From Cedecea colo (GTDB lineage Bacteria > Pseudomonadota > Gammaproteobacteria > Enterobacterales > Enterobacteriaceae): a stretch of DNA of 64,000 nt. The stretch covers positions 740,065 through 804,064 of the forward strand of contig NZ_SOYS01000002.1 of assembly GCF_011808225.1 (NCBI RefSeq), in the 5' to 3' direction. Both the position numbers and the translations under genes were made by a program. Below the pieces are notes generated by a model. That model had not been told where the DNA came from. It ran no database searches and worked only from the letters and a program-made list of their open reading frames with translations. Below, piece after piece: positions 18,785 through 29,524 of this stretch. Each line of letters begins with the position of its first letter. Position 1 is the stretch's first letter.

Positions 18785-19966
18785 TTAATTAAGTCCAAAT
18801 ACGTTAAGCATGGTGGAAAGTTTTACGCCCGTTTCGCGCCACTCGGATTCCGGCGACGAGGCGGGCACAATGCCCGCGCCGGCAAATAAACGAACCTGTT
18901 TATTCGCCACGCGTGCGCAACGAATAGTAACCACCCACTCGCCGTTACCTTCGGCATCGCACCAGCCGACAATACCGCCGAACAGCTGGCGGTCGAACGG
19001 TTCCAGCTCGGCAATTAACCGTTGTGCAACGTCGTGGGGGAAACCGCTGAGCGCGGGAGTTGGGTGCAGCAGGCAGGCAAGCGACAGCGCGTTGTCCCTG
19101 GGATCTTTCGTTTCGCCGTCAATTGGCGTGGCAAGGTGCCAGAGCGTTGGCGTGGTAATCAGTTCAGGTACATCCGGCAGCGCCAGATAACGGCTGCGCG
19201 GCTGTAGTACGTTTTGCATCGCGCTGGTGACCAGGCCATGTTCATGACGGTCTTTGGCTGAATTCATCAGCGCCTCGCCAACCGCTTTGTCACGCCGGGC
19301 ATCTGCTTTATCGCGACGGGCAGAACCGGCCAGCGGCAGCGAACTGAACGTTTCGCCATCTTTACGCAGCAGCAGCTCAGGGCTTGCGCCCAACAGCGAA
19401 CCGCCATCGGGCAGCGGGACGTGGAAGTTAAAGCTGGCAGGATTCTGCGCAATTAGCCGGTTTAACAGGGCAGCGATATCAATCGGCGCGGCGTTTTCGA
19501 TATCTATCAGACGCGAAAGAACCACTTTATCAATACCCGGCTGGCGGGTTGCGGCGGCGGCATGCGCCACCATTTCCATAAATTTATCCTGCTCAGGAAT
19601 GGCTTTGCGGGTAACGATGCCCGGCTGTATCACCGTCTTGCTTTGCTGGGCTTCCTGCTGGCGTTGAGGACGCGAAAACGCCTGCCAGTTTTGCGGAATA
19701 AACAGCGCAGACGGCTGTTGGGTATCAAACGGAATCGCGCCCACGACTATCGGCTTCTCAATCCCCTGTTTTCCGGCGCGTGCAAAGGCATCCTGCAGCT
19801 GTGTTTGCAGGTTGCCCTGCACATTCGCACCATCTTCAGCGGGACAATCCAGCCGCGTAAAGCAGCCCTGAGTTGAAAAACTCCGATAAGGAGACATAAA
19901 GAAAAAGCTATCCGCGCAAGGGGTTAGCTGCTTTTTCTGTGGCTCCTCGGCCAGTAATGTATCCAT
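18785..19966 (-). CDS. entC: Isochorismate synthase EntC
   Basis: Chorismate-utilising enzyme, 393 residues (E. coli 391), catalysing chorismate to isochorismate, the first step of enterobactin synthesis. Family motifs near the C-terminus include FGGIVGWCDAEGNGEWVVTIR. It is the first gene of entCEBAH and divergent from fepB, with a 16/19 Fur box 26 bases before its ATG. Confidence 0.97.
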   Translation of the reverse strand: MDTLLAEEPQKKQLTPCADSFFFMSPYRSFSTQGCFTRLDCPAEDGANVQGNLQTQLQDAFARAGKQGIEKPIVVGAIPFDTQQPSALFIPQNWQAFSRPQRQQEAQQSKTVIQPGIVTRKAIPEQDKFMEMVAHAAAATRQPGIDKVVLSRLIDIENAAPIDIAALLNRLIAQNPASFNFHVPLPDGGSLLGASPELLLRKDGETFSSLPLAGSARRDKADARRDKAVGEALMNSAKDRHEHGLVTSAMQNVLQPRSRYLALPDVPELITTPTLWHLATPIDGETKDPRDNALSLACLLHPTPALSGFPHDVAQRLIAELEPFDRQLFGGIVGWCDAEGNGEWVVTIRCARVANKQVRLFAGAGIVPASSPESEWRETGVKLSTMLNVFGLN

Positions 19967-19991
19967 GCGTTCTCCGTTAAAAATGATAAAG

Positions 19992-20010
19992 GATATTAAT
20001 AATAATTATC
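19992..20010. promoter_or_regulatory. Fur box between entC and fepB
   Basis: GATATTAATAATAATTATC matches the 19-bp consensus GATAATGATAATCATTATC at 16 positions. It lies between divergent entC and fepB and should repress both in iron-replete cells. Confidence 0.9.
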
Positions 20011-20156
20011 ATTTGTATTTCGGTGTCGTAACCTAAAGAGAATCCTTCTCTCTGTCAATCGGGACAAAACTTTTTTAACCATTCCCACGCTTGCACCGAT
20101 ACGGCATAATCATGAAAATGAGAAGCATTATTGATTACTTTAACAGGATCGCCCGC

Positions 20157-21128
20157 GTGAAAATCAGAATTCCCTCAGCCCTGGTTAATCTTACTTTTAG
20201 CACCGCTTTACTGTTGGGCCTCAGCAATTTAGCCCACGCCGCCGACTGGCCGCGCCAGGTTATAGACGGCCGCGGTACGCACATGCTGACACAGGCGCCG
20301 CAACGTATTGTTTCCACCAGCGTCACGCTGACCGGCTCGCTGCTGGCCATTGATGCGCCGGTGATCGCCAGCGGGGCAACTACGCCCGGCAACCGCGTGG
20401 CAGACAGCCAGGGTTACCTGCGCCAGTGGGGAAAAATCGCCAAAGAGCGTAACGTTAATCGCCTCTACATCGGTGAGCCAAGCGCCGAAGCCGTGGCCGC
20501 ACAGATGCCGGATTTAATCCTGATAAGCGCCACCGGCGGGGATTCCGCCCTTGCCCTTTATGACCAGCTTTCCGCTATCGCCCCCACGCTTGTTATCAAT
20601 TACGATGACAAAAGCTGGCAGCAGGTACTGACGCAGCTCGGTACGATAACCGGCCATGAAAAACAGGCCGCTGAGCGCATTGCCAGCTTTGATAAACAGC
20701 TTACAGATGCGAAAAAACGTATTACGCTGCCGCCGCAGCCCGTTACCGCGCTGGTCTACAGCCCCGCCTCCCGCTCCGCGAACGTCTGGACGCCTGAATC
20801 CGCGCAGGGCAAATTACTCCAGCAGCTTGGGTTCAGGCTCGCAACGGTGCCGCAAGCTATTCACACCAGCCAGAGCATGGGCAAACGCCACGACATCCTG
20901 CAGCTTGGCGGTGAAAACCTCGCGGCTGGCCTGAACGGGGAGAGCCTTTTCCTGTTCGCCGGCGACGAGAAAGACGCGAGCGCGCTGGAAAATAACCCGC
21001 TGCTTTCGCACCTGCCAGCGGTAAAAAACAAGCATGTCTATCCGTTGGGCACCGAAACGTTCCGTCTCGATTACTACAGCGCAAGCCGGATACTGGAGCG
21101 CATGACCGAGCTGTTCGCCAACGGGTAA
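20157..21128 (+). CDS. fepB: Periplasmic ferric-enterobactin binding protein
   Basis: Substrate-binding protein of the Fep importer, about 323 residues from the GTG at 20157 (E. coli 318). I chose this start because CAGGA lies about 8 bases upstream and the product begins with a clean signal peptide: KIRIPS, a hydrophobic core, then LAHAADWP. An in-frame ATG at 20091 would add an unlikely 22 residues. The class III binding-protein fold is evident from [16 protein letters not shown] and [19 protein letters not shown]. Confidence 0.95.
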   Translation: MKIRIPSALVNLTFSTALLLGLSNLAHAADWPRQVIDGRGTHMLTQAPQRIVSTSVTLTGSLLAIDAPVIASGATTPGNRVADSQGYLRQWGKIAKERNVNRLYIGEPSAEAVAAQMPDLILISATGGDSALALYDQLSAIAPTLVINYDDKSWQQVLTQLGTITGHEKQAAERIASFDKQLTDAKKRITLPPQPVTALVYSPASRSANVWTPESAQGKLLQQLGFRLATVPQAIHTSQSMGKRHDILQLGGENLAAGLNGESLFLFAGDEKDASALENNPLLSHLPAVKNKHVYPLGTETFRLDYYSASRILERMTELFANG

Positions 21129-22385
21129 TTATTTTGCCGTTGCCGTCTCGGACTCCACCGGGGCGGCCTGCTGATAGCGACGCAGCTGCACCAGCACAAC
21201 CGCCAGCGCCACGCCGATTAAGGCCAGCACCAGCCCACCCGAACTTGCCGCCGCAACGGGCGTCATGGCAACCGTCATCCCACCCAGAATCGCAGCGCCA
21301 ATGGCATCGCCCGTGACGTTCTGTGCCGTCCACAATCCGTTGATGCGACCCAGCATGCTATCCGGCGTAAGCGACTGAATCAGCGTGTATTGCAGCAGCG
21401 AGCTGATGGCGCTGAGATAGCCAAACAGCGCAAGGCAGGCCAGCCCCAGGCCCCAGACGGGCATCAGGCTGAACAGGCCAACCGCAATAAAAGACACGAT
21501 GCCGCTTATCAGCATAATCGCACCGGGACGAGCGTGATGGGCGATGCGCCCGCTGGTCAGCGCGCCAGTCGCCGCGCCAAGAGGAACGGCGGCATACATC
21601 AGACCGATTTGCCCGGCGCTCATCTGCCAGTGTCCAGCCAGTGCCGGATACAGCACGCGCACCGCGCTCGCCATAGTCAGCAGCGCCCCTACCAATGCAA
21701 TGCCGCCAATAATTGGGTGGCTTATCAGAAAACGCAGCCCGTTAAGCAGGGAAAGCAGAGGATTTTCCCGCGCCTGCGGAGGCGGCGGTAGCTGCGGTAG
21801 ACTCAGCAGCGGGATTAACGTCACAAAGGTGCCGATAGAGGCCAGCCCGTAGTTCCAGACTACGCCGCCGGATGCCAGCAGCAGCCCGCCGATCATCGGC
21901 GAAATGACCGAGCCAAGGCGCACCGTCAACATGGTGATCGCCCCCGCCTGCATTAAGTTTTCACGGCCAACCAACGTGGGCGTCGCCGCCAGCAGCGCGG
22001 TCACGCCAATCGCACCAAAGAAGCCATCCCACACGCCGAGCAGATAGATAGCGGCCAGCGAAGGAACCGGCAGCGCCGCGTTGAGCGTCAGCCCGATAAA
22101 GCCTAATCCGCAGGTTGAACGCGCCAGCAAAATAAGACGGCGGCGCTCGTGGCGGTCCGCCAGCACCCCGCCCATCATCAGCCCGATAAACATCGAGCCG
22201 CCCGTCAGCGTTACCGCAAGACCGACCTGCAACGAAGAACCCGTCAGCGTTTGGATTTGTACCGGCACGGCTACGCCCAGCAACCCCAGCGAGACGATGG
22301 AGATAAAACGAGCGAGAAACACGGCGCGGAATGCCGGATGGGTTTTCAGCAGGCTGAGATTTAACAACAAAGAATTGCGGTTCAT
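21129..22385 (-). CDS. entS: Enterobactin exporter EntS
   Basis: Major-facilitator-superfamily exporter, 418 residues (E. coli 416), with about twelve membrane helices and the MFS loop [17 protein letters not shown] near residue 75. It moves enterobactin from cytoplasm to periplasm. It is convergent with fepB (the stops are adjacent) and divergent from fepD across a Fur box. Confidence 0.96.
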   Translation of the reverse strand: MNRNSLLLNLSLLKTHPAFRAVFLARFISIVSLGLLGVAVPVQIQTLTGSSLQVGLAVTLTGGSMFIGLMMGGVLADRHERRRLILLARSTCGLGFIGLTLNAALPVPSLAAIYLLGVWDGFFGAIGVTALLAATPTLVGRENLMQAGAITMLTVRLGSVISPMIGGLLLASGGVVWNYGLASIGTFVTLIPLLSLPQLPPPPQARENPLLSLLNGLRFLISHPIIGGIALVGALLTMASAVRVLYPALAGHWQMSAGQIGLMYAAVPLGAATGALTSGRIAHHARPGAIMLISGIVSFIAVGLFSLMPVWGLGLACLALFGYLSAISSLLQYTLIQSLTPDSMLGRINGLWTAQNVTGDAIGAAILGGMTVAMTPVAAASSGGLVLALIGVALAVVLVQLRRYQQAAPVESETATAK

Positions 22386-22455
22386 TACATGACCTTAAAA
22401 CGAATTTTTCTTTCCGGGTGCGTGGCGGCTCATGCTACCATAAACAAATAAGAGT

Positions 22456-22474
22456 GATAATGATAATAACTATC
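22456..22474. promoter_or_regulatory. Fur box between entS and fepD
   Basis: GATAATGATAATAACTATC matches the 19-bp Fur consensus at 17 positions, the best in the window. It controls divergent entS and fepDGC. Confidence 0.93.
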
Positions 22475-22496
22475 ATTTAATTTCACGTAAGGTTAT

Positions 22497-23519
22497 TTGT
22501 CGGGCGGAAATATGTCGGCTTCGCGGTTATCAGCACGCACGCTTGTTCTGCTGATCCTGTTTTTTTTGCTTTTATTAATGGCTACTCTCAGTTTGTTATC
22601 AGGCGCAAAATCGCTGCCGGTTGATGTGGTGATAGCTGCGCTCGGCGGTCAGTGCCAGAGCGCGGATTGCACCATCGTGCTGGACGCGCGTCTGCCACGA
22701 ACGCTGGCGGGTATTCTCGCTGGCGGTGCGCTTGGCCTCGCCGGAGCGCTGATGCAAACGCTCACCAGAAACCCCCTCGCCGATCCCGGCCTGCTTGGCG
22801 TTAACGCCGGTGCCAGCTTTGCTATCGTTGTCGGTGCTGCGGTCTGGGGCCTGACATCCCCGTTTGCCCTTCTCGGGCTGGCGTTTTTCGGCGCGCTAAT
22901 GGCGACGCTGGTGGTGGCGTTTACCGGCAGCCAGGGCGGCGGGCAGCTTAGCCCGGTCCGCCTGACGCTGGCAGGCGTTGCGTTGGCCGCGGTGCTGGAA
23001 GGCCTGAGCAGCGGCATCGCATTGCTTAATCCGGTGGTCTATGACCAGCTCCGCTTCTGGCAGGCCGGTTCACTTGATATCCGCACCCTTTCTTCGCTGA
23101 AGATTATTCTCGTCCCGCTGCTTGCGGGCGGCGCGATTGCGCTGTTGCTCGGCCGCTCGCTTAACAGTCTGAGCATGGGCAACGATACCGCTACGGCGCT
23201 GGGCAGCAAAGTTGCGCGAACCCAGCTATGCGGTTTAATTGCCATTACGCTGCTGTGCGGAAGCGCTACGGCGGCGGTCGGGCCTATTGCGTTTATCGGC
23301 CTGATGATGCCGCACCTGGCCCGCTGGCTGGTGGGCGCCGATCACCGCTGGTCGCTTCCCGTTACCCTGCTCGCCACGCCAACGCTTCTCCTGCTCGCCG
23401 ATATCATTGGCCGCATGCTGGTGCCTGGCGAGCTGCGCGTGTCGGTGGTCAGCGCCTTTATCGGCGCGCCGATGCTGATTTATCTGGTGCGTCGCCAGCG
23501 TAAAGGGGGCGGATTATGA
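22497..23519 (+). CDS. fepD: Ferric-enterobactin ABC permease FepD
   Basis: Membrane subunit of the FepDGC importer (BtuC-like fold), 340 residues from the TTG at 22497 or 335 from the ATG at 22512 (E. coli 334). A TAAGG precedes the TTG at good distance; the ATG gives the family length. Conserved blocks: LDARLPRTLAGILAGGALGL and RNPLADPGLLGVNAGAS. It overlaps fepG by ATGA. Confidence 0.95.
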   Translation: MSGGNMSASRLSARTLVLLILFFLLLLMATLSLLSGAKSLPVDVVIAALGGQCQSADCTIVLDARLPRTLAGILAGGALGLAGALMQTLTRNPLADPGLLGVNAGASFAIVVGAAVWGLTSPFALLGLAFFGALMATLVVAFTGSQGGGQLSPVRLTLAGVALAAVLEGLSSGIALLNPVVYDQLRFWQAGSLDIRTLSSLKIILVPLLAGGAIALLLGRSLNSLSMGNDTATALGSKVARTQLCGLIAITLLCGSATAAVGPIAFIGLMMPHLARWLVGADHRWSLPVTLLATPTLLLLADIIGRMLVPGELRVSVVSAFIGAPMLIYLVRRQRKGGGL

Positions 23520-24508
23520 ATCGCCTCTCCCCTCGCCTGATTATGCTGTGCCTGCTGTTGATTTTCTTCAGCCTGGCGCTTGGCGTATGGAGCCTTGGCA
23601 GCGGCGTGCTTCCGCTTTCGGCAGGCCAGGTTGTTGAAGCATTGCTCGGCTATGCGCCGCGTAATATTTCCCTGGTGGTGGTTGAATGGCGGCTGCCGCG
23701 CGTGTTAATGGCCTTACTAATCGGCGCGGCGCTGGGCGTGAGCGGTGCAATATTTCAGTCACTGATGCGCAACCCGCTCGGCAGCCCGGACGTAATGGGC
23801 TTTAATACCGGCGCCTGGAGCGGCGTGCTGATAGCCATGGTGCTGTTTGGTCAGCACCAGACGGCCATTGCCGCCGCCGCGATGGCAGGCGGCGTGTTCA
23901 CTTCGCTGGTGGTATGGCTGTTTGCCTGGCGCAACGGCATCGAAACCTTCCGCCTGATTATTATCGGCATCGGCGTACGCGCCATGCTGGTGGCGTTTAA
24001 TACCTGGCTTTTGCTGCACGCGTCGCTGGAGACCGCGCTCTCTGCGGGATTATGGAATGCGGGTTCCCTGAACGGTTTGACCTGGGCCAAAACCTTCCCC
24101 GCCGCGCCTTTAATGCTGCTGGCGCTGGCGGCTGGCGCGCTGTTAGTGCGTCGTATGCGGCTGCTGGAGATGGGGGATGACAGCGCCTGCGCCCTCGGGG
24201 TTTCCGTTGAGCGTTCGCGTATGATGCTGATGCTGACCGGGGTAATCCTCACCGCTGCCGCTACCGCGCTTGCCGGGCCGATATCCTTTATTGCGCTTGT
24301 CGCCCCGCATATTGCCCGTCGTCTGAGCGGCACTTCCCGCTGGGGCTTATTACAGTCAGCGTTGTGCGGCGCGGCTTTATTACTCGGCGCGGATCTCTGC
24401 GCCCAGCGTCTGTTTATGCCGTACCAGTTGCCGGTAGGCGTGGTGACCGTGAGCCTCGGCGGCATCTACCTTATTGCGTTGTTGATTCAGGAGTCCCGTA
24501 AGAAATGA
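23516..24508 (+). CDS. fepG: Ferric-enterobactin ABC permease FepG
   Basis: Second permease subunit, 330 residues (E. coli 330). WRLPRVLMALLIGAALGVSG and RNPLGSPDVMGFNTGA are the family blocks, and GPISFIALVAPHIARRL is the coupling region for FepC. It overlaps both neighbours by four bases, so the three subunits are probably made in step. Confidence 0.96.
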   Translation: MNRLSPRLIMLCLLLIFFSLALGVWSLGSGVLPLSAGQVVEALLGYAPRNISLVVVEWRLPRVLMALLIGAALGVSGAIFQSLMRNPLGSPDVMGFNTGAWSGVLIAMVLFGQHQTAIAAAAMAGGVFTSLVVWLFAWRNGIETFRLIIIGIGVRAMLVAFNTWLLLHASLETALSAGLWNAGSLNGLTWAKTFPAAPLMLLALAAGALLVRRMRLLEMGDDSACALGVSVERSRMMLMLTGVILTAAATALAGPISFIALVAPHIARRLSGTSRWGLLQSALCGAALLLGADLCAQRLFMPYQLPVGVVTVSLGGIYLIALLIQESRKK

Positions 24509-25305
24509 GCCAGATCTCCACTCCATCGCGTCTGTACGGCGAGCAGCTTACGCTGGGATACGGCGCTCACGTGGTGGCCGACGGGTTGACCGTCACCATT
24601 CCTGACGGGAAATTCACCGCGATTATCGGCCCGAACGGCTGCGGTAAATCAACGCTGTTACGCACGTTAAGTCGCCTGATGAAGCCTACGGCAGGCCAGG
24701 TATGGCTTGATGGTAATGAAATTCATCGTTTTGCGACCAAAGAAGTGGCGCGGCGCATCGGCCTGCTGGCGCAAAACGCCAGCGCGCCGGGTGATATCAG
24801 CGTGGCTGAACTGGTGGCGCGAGGACGCTATCCGCACCAGCCGATGTTTACCCGCTGGCGTGAAGAGGATAGCAGCGCTGTCACCCGCGCCATGCAGGCG
24901 ACACATATTGAAGACCTGGCCGATCAGCCTGTGGATACGCTATCCGGCGGCCAGAGGCAGCGCGCATGGATTGCGATGGTGCTGGCGCAGGAAACCTCCA
25001 TCATGCTGTTGGATGAGCCGACCACCTGGCTGGACATCAGCCATCAGATTGATTTGCTGGAGCTGCTGAGCGAGCTAAACCGTGAGCAGGGCTATACGCT
25101 GGCGGCGGTGCTGCACGATTTAAATCAGGCCTGCCGCTACGCCACGCATTTAATTGCGCTGCGCGACGGGAAAATCGTTGCTGAAGGCGCTCCGGGCGAT
25201 ATCGTCACCCCGGAACTGATTGAGGCAATTTACGGCCTGCGCTGCATGATTATTGAAGATCCGGTGGCGCATACGCCGCTGGTCGTGCCGCTGGGACGAA
25301 CCTGA
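24505..25305 (+). CDS. fepC: Ferric-enterobactin ABC ATPase FepC
   Basis: ATP-binding subunit, 266 residues (E. coli 271). Walker A GPNGCGKSTLL near residue 42; ABC signature LSGGQRQRAWIAM near residue 148; Walker B MLLDEPTTWLD. It powers import of ferric enterobactin across the inner membrane. The convergent entF stop lies only 74 bases further on; the fepE gene found here in E. coli is absent. Confidence 0.97.
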   Translation: MSQISTPSRLYGEQLTLGYGAHVVADGLTVTIPDGKFTAIIGPNGCGKSTLLRTLSRLMKPTAGQVWLDGNEIHRFATKEVARRIGLLAQNASAPGDISVAELVARGRYPHQPMFTRWREEDSSAVTRAMQATHIEDLADQPVDTLSGGQRQRAWIAMVLAQETSIMLLDEPTTWLDISHQIDLLELLSELNREQGYTLAAVLHDLNQACRYATHLIALRDGKIVAEGAPGDIVTPELIEAIYGLRCMIIEDPVAHTPLVVPLGRT

Positions 25306-25379
25306 AGTCGCTAAATTCTATTGCCAGACATGTCAGCAGCGGGTGAAGCCCCCCTTTCCAAAAGAGAGGAGGGCCTGAA

Positions 25380-28300
25380 TTACAGGGCCAGCACCCGCTG
25401 TAGCACCGGTCCAATCTCAACAAACGCATCCGGGGAAATAATATCCACGTGGGCGCAGTCCAGACGATGAACGTCCAGCTCGGCTATCCACGGCGCCCAG
25501 GTTTTTTGCGGGTCCATGCCTTCCGGCAGCGTTCGTTCCGCAACAAACAGCGTCGCTTTCCCGGCGAACGTTGCGCTGCTGGCCGTAGACAGCAGCCGTA
25601 CCGCATCCCCGTAGTTACCTTCAATGGCCTGGAACAGCGCGTCTGAGGTTTGCCCCTGCTGCGCCGCAACAAAGGCTTCACGTTCGCGGTCAATCTCTTC
25701 CAGCACCGCCGGATCGAGTTCGTTCGCGCCCTTCTCCGCCCAGTTCTGCGTTTCTGGCGGCCAGGTATCGAGCAGGCCGAGGAAGACGACTTCTTCCCCT
25801 GCGGCTTCGAGCCTGGCGGCAATGCCCTGCGCCAGCGTACCGCCGAGAGAATAGCCCATCAGATAATACGGCCCGTGTGGCTGTAAGTTACGCAACGTCG
25901 CCAGATGCGCCTCGCAAACCTGTGCCAGATTTTCCGCCTGCTGCATCGGGCCTGCTGGACGCGGCGACTGGATGCCGGTTATCGACCAGCGCGGGTCAAG
26001 ATAGCGTTGCAGCACGCTAAACTGCCAGGCAAAACCAGAAGCCGGATGGAAGCAGTACAGCGTCGGCCCGGTACTTTTACGCAGCGGCAATACGGCATCA
26101 AAACCTGCGCGATTCGCCTCTTCTTCGCTGCGTTCTTCCGCCAGCACTTCCGCAAGCTGGCCAACGGTAGAAGCTACCATTATCTGGCCCGGCGTCACCG
26201 GTATTTTCAGCTTGCGTCTGAGATCCGCGGCCAGGCGCATCGCTAACAGCGAATGCCCGCCAAGCGCGAAGAAATCATCATTTATCGACTGGATCCCGCA
26301 GCCAAGCAGGCTGGCAAAGGCTTCGGCGATGGTCTTTTCGATTTCGCTTTCTGGCGCACGGCCAGCACCACGCCGGGCCATTTCCGGCAGCGGTAATGCT
26401 TTGCGGTCGAGCTTACCGTTGGCGCTGAGCGGGAAATCCTTCAGCTGCACCAGCGCCACCGGCACCATGTGCGCAGGCAGCATATCTGCCAGCTGTTCAC
26501 GCATGGAATCAACGGGTAATGGAGCGCCCGATGTGGAAACCAGATAACCCACCAGCTGACGCGCATCGCCGCCGCTGACCGCAGCACCCTGATTGAGCAC
26601 GCAGGCATGCGTCACCGCCTGAGCAACATCTTCCAGCGCCTGCATCGCCCGGTCGATATCCCCAAGTTCAATGCGCTGACCGCGAATTTTAAGCTGATCG
26701 TCGCTGCGCCCCAGATATTCCACCGCACCGTTTTCCAGCCAGCGCGCCACATCGCCGGTGCGATACATACGCTCACCGGCAGCAAAAGGATCGGCAATAA
26801 AACGGCTTGCCGTCAGATCCGGACGTGAAAGGTATCCCTGCGCCAGCTGGATCCCGGTGAGATAAAGATCGCCTGCGATCCCCACCGGCACCGGGCGCAT
26901 CGCGGCATCCAGAATGCGCAATCCTGTATTCCATACCGGCCAGCCAATCGGCACGCTGCTGCCCGCAACACGGGCCAGTTCGTTACCAAACGCCGGATAC
27001 CAGCTTACGTCCACGGCGGCCTCGGTTGGGCCATACAGATTGTGCAAAGGCGCGTGCGTAAGCTGCTGCCACTGGCGGCACAGATCCGCAGGCAGCGCTT
27101 CACCGCTACAGAACACGCGTCGCAACGTAGCGCAGGATAAAATTGCCTCATCGCTGGTGAGCGCGGTAACAAACGCCGCCAGCATTGACGGTACAAAATG
27201 CGTGGTCGTAACGCGATAGCGGGTAAATAACCGTTGCAGCGCCTCGGGATCGCGGTGCGCTTCAGGCGGCGCCATTACCAGTTGCGCGCCGACTATATAC
27301 GGCCAGAAAAACTCCCAGACCGACACATCGAAACTGCACGGCGTCTTCTGCAAAACGACATCTTCGTCGTTCATGGGGTAATGGTTTTGCATCCACAACA
27401 GCCGGTTAACGATAGCCTGCTGCCCTACCATTACGCCTTTCGGACGACCGGTTGAACCGGAAGTAAAGATCACGTAGGCGGTATGTTCCGGCTGTGAAAG
27501 ATCCAGATGCTCCGGCAGATCCGCCGCCGCCAGCTCATGCTCATAGCAGAAGGTTTTCAGCCCGTTAATAACGCTAAAGCGAGACAGCTGTTCGGCTGAG
27601 GTAATCAGCAGGCGCGGGGCGGCATCTTCCAGCATCATTTGCAGGCGCTCATCCGGATAGCCGGTATCCAGCGGCAGCCAGGCGGCCCCCGCTTCGACAA
27701 TTGCCTGCAACGCCAGCGACAGGAAGACCGAGCGCGGAAGAGCCACGGCAACCACATCGCCCGGTTTAACGCCCTGAGCGATTAACGCATTTGCCAGCGC
27801 CAGCACCTGGTGGCGCATTTCCCGGTAGGTGAACTGGTGATGTTCATCGGCCAAAGCCGGCGCGTCCGGCGTGCGGCGTGCCTGTTCGGCTATCAGGCTA
27901 CTCAATGTGGTGGCTGGCACCGGTGTTTGCGTATCATTGACGCTTTCCAGCAAGGCGGTTTCGGCGTCATGCAGCAATTCGGCATCCACGCAACGTAATG
28001 CGGAATTAGCCGCAAACTGGCGTAATAATAGCGGCAGGCGAGCCATATGCTGCTGCAACGCCTGCGCCTCATAGCGTTCCTCGTTTGCCAGCAGTTCGAG
28101 GGAGAAGTCGCCCTGTTCGCTGATGTATAAAGCAATTTCCAGATCGCGTACCGGGCCGGAAGCCAGCTGATGCGTAATGCCCTCTATGCCGGCAAAGTCG
28201 AGACGGTAATCGAACATTTTCAGGTTCAGCACCGGACCAAACAGCGGCTCGCCGCTGGAGATTTGGCCCAGATCGCGCTGGATTTGCTCAGCGTCGTAGC

Positions 28301-29306
28301 GCTGATAACGACGCATTCCTTTCAGCTCTTTCGCAAGTTCCTGCGCCAGTTCGGGTAGCGTGGCATTTGGCCGGATGCGCACGCCAAACGGCAGAACGTT
28401 CAGCACCGGGCCGGTCGCGCACAGCGCGCTTGAGCCGATGCGGCGCATAAAGATAAAGCCGGCGGAATAGTCGGCGCGTCCGCTTAACCGGCCGAGCCAC
28501 AGCGCGACCAGGCCAAGCGCCATATCTGCGGCGCTCAGACCGCTACCGGCCACCAGCCTGCGAAAATCTTCCCTGTCAAAACTTAGCGTCTGGCGGATAA
28601 GCTTCGTGGTGGAGCCCTGCCCGCTAAGCGGCTGCGTGGAAAGCGTGGCTGGCAACGGCAGCTGACGAGCTTTATCAGCCCAGAAAGCCGCGTCTCGTTT
28701 CCAGGCATCGCTTTCACGGTAACGTTCGTATTCCGCAACCACGTCGCTAAACGGCGTAAACGGTGATGGTTCCGGCTGTTCATCACGGCAGTAAGCCGTA
28801 TAAATATTCGCGATCCTGCGGGTGATAGCAGTGAAGCTGAAGCCATCGACAACCAGATGATGAAAACGCTGATACCAGAACCAGCGCGTGTCGCTCAGGC
28901 GCAGCAGTTCGTGGTGATAAAGCGGCTTTTGGCTTGCGAGGCGCAAATCCTGGTCAAGATCGTCACGCATAATCGCAAGCGCAGCGGCCCGTGGATCGGT
29001 CTCATTGCGCAGATCGCGACAGGTGGGCGCCGCGAAAACGGCGGCAGGATCGATCCACTGCCTGGCAATGCCATCCACTTCACCAAAGCGCATGCGCAGG
29101 GTATCGGCCTCCGTCATGCCGGCAATAATCGCCCTGCATAACAGCGCCTCATCAAGACTTCCGTTTAATTCTACATAGTGCGCCACGCTCCATGCGTTGG
29201 GCTGCGGCGAAAGCTGATCCGCCATCCAGATACCGGGTTGCGCAGCCACCAGCGGCAGCATGTCAGTTTGTTGCACTACGGGTGTTGTCATCAGCACTTC
29301 ACTCAC
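25380..29306 (-). CDS. entF: Enterobactin non-ribosomal peptide synthetase EntF
   Basis: Four-domain serine-activating synthetase, 1308 residues (E. coli 1293). Condensation domain with HHLVVDG at 149-155. Adenylation domain about 465-960 with TSGSTGRPKGVMVG. Thiolation domain with the carrier serine at about Ser1019 (LGGHSLLAMRLA). C-terminal thioesterase with nucleophile about Ser1153 (MGYSLGG). It joins three DHB-serine units into the trilactone and releases it. Its ATG overlaps the ybdZ stop. Confidence 0.98.
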   Translation of the reverse strand: MSEVLMTTPVVQQTDMLPLVAAQPGIWMADQLSPQPNAWSVAHYVELNGSLDEALLCRAIIAGMTEADTLRMRFGEVDGIARQWIDPAAVFAAPTCRDLRNETDPRAAALAIMRDDLDQDLRLASQKPLYHHELLRLSDTRWFWYQRFHHLVVDGFSFTAITRRIANIYTAYCRDEQPEPSPFTPFSDVVAEYERYRESDAWKRDAAFWADKARQLPLPATLSTQPLSGQGSTTKLIRQTLSFDREDFRRLVAGSGLSAADMALGLVALWLGRLSGRADYSAGFIFMRRIGSSALCATGPVLNVLPFGVRIRPNATLPELAQELAKELKGMRRYQRYDAEQIQRDLGQISSGEPLFGPVLNLKMFDYRLDFAGIEGITHQLASGPVRDLEIALYISEQGDFSLELLANEERYEAQALQQHMARLPLLLRQFAANSALRCVDAELLHDAETALLESVNDTQTPVPATTLSSLIAEQARRTPDAPALADEHHQFTYREMRHQVLALANALIAQGVKPGDVVAVALPRSVFLSLALQAIVEAGAAWLPLDTGYPDERLQMMLEDAAPRLLITSAEQLSRFSVINGLKTFCYEHELAAADLPEHLDLSQPEHTAYVIFTSGSTGRPKGVMVGQQAIVNRLLWMQNHYPMNDEDVVLQKTPCSFDVSVWEFFWPYIVGAQLVMAPPEAHRDPEALQRLFTRYRVTTTHFVPSMLAAFVTALTSDEAILSCATLRRVFCSGEALPADLCRQWQQLTHAPLHNLYGPTEAAVDVSWYPAFGNELARVAGSSVPIGWPVWNTGLRILDAAMRPVPVGIAGDLYLTGIQLAQGYLSRPDLTASRFIADPFAAGERMYRTGDVARWLENGAVEYLGRSDDQLKIRGQRIELGDIDRAMQALEDVAQAVTHACVLNQGAAVSGGDARQLVGYLVSTSGAPLPVDSMREQLADMLPAHMVPVALVQLKDFPLSANGKLDRKALPLPEMARRGAGRAPESEIEKTIAEAFASLLGCGIQSINDDFFALGGHSLLAMRLAADLRRKLKIPVTPGQIMVASTVGQLAEVLAEERSEEEANRAGFDAVLPLRKSTGPTLYCFHPASGFAWQFSVLQRYLDPRWSITGIQSPRPAGPMQQAENLAQVCEAHLATLRNLQPHGPYYLMGYSLGGTLAQGIAARLEAAGEEVVFLGLLDTWPPETQNWAEKGANELDPAVLEEIDREREAFVAAQQGQTSDALFQAIEGNYGDAVRLLSTASSATFAGKATLFVAERTLPEGMDPQKTWAPWIAELDVHRLDCAHVDIISPDAFVEIGPVLQRVLAL

Positions 29307-29521
29307 TTCGCCTCTCCTTCACGAACAAAAGAGACCGGTTGTAAATTCGTCCAGTTAGCGTTAAGCCAGCTATTGCAGATCTCCGGCACAGCGGGCTCGC
29401 ACACTACCTGCCAGCCTGCGGGCAGCGCACAGTTTTCCGGCCATAGGCTGAACTGTTTTGCAGCATTTTCGAGGATGAAAAAACGGCCCTGCGGGGCGTC
29501 GAAAGGATTACTGTATTCCAT
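29303..29521 (-). CDS. ybdZ: MbtH-like protein YbdZ
   Basis: A 72-residue MbtH-family chaperone of NRPS adenylation domains (E. coli 72). It begins MEYSNPFDAPQGRFFILENA and keeps the conserved Trp in QFSLWPENCALPAGWQVV. It binds the EntF adenylation domain. It overlaps entF by ATGA and follows fes by 3 bases. Confidence 0.96.
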   Translation of the reverse strand: MEYSNPFDAPQGRFFILENAAKQFSLWPENCALPAGWQVVCEPAVPEICNSWLNANWTNLQPVSFVREGEAK

Positions 29522-29524
29522 GCC

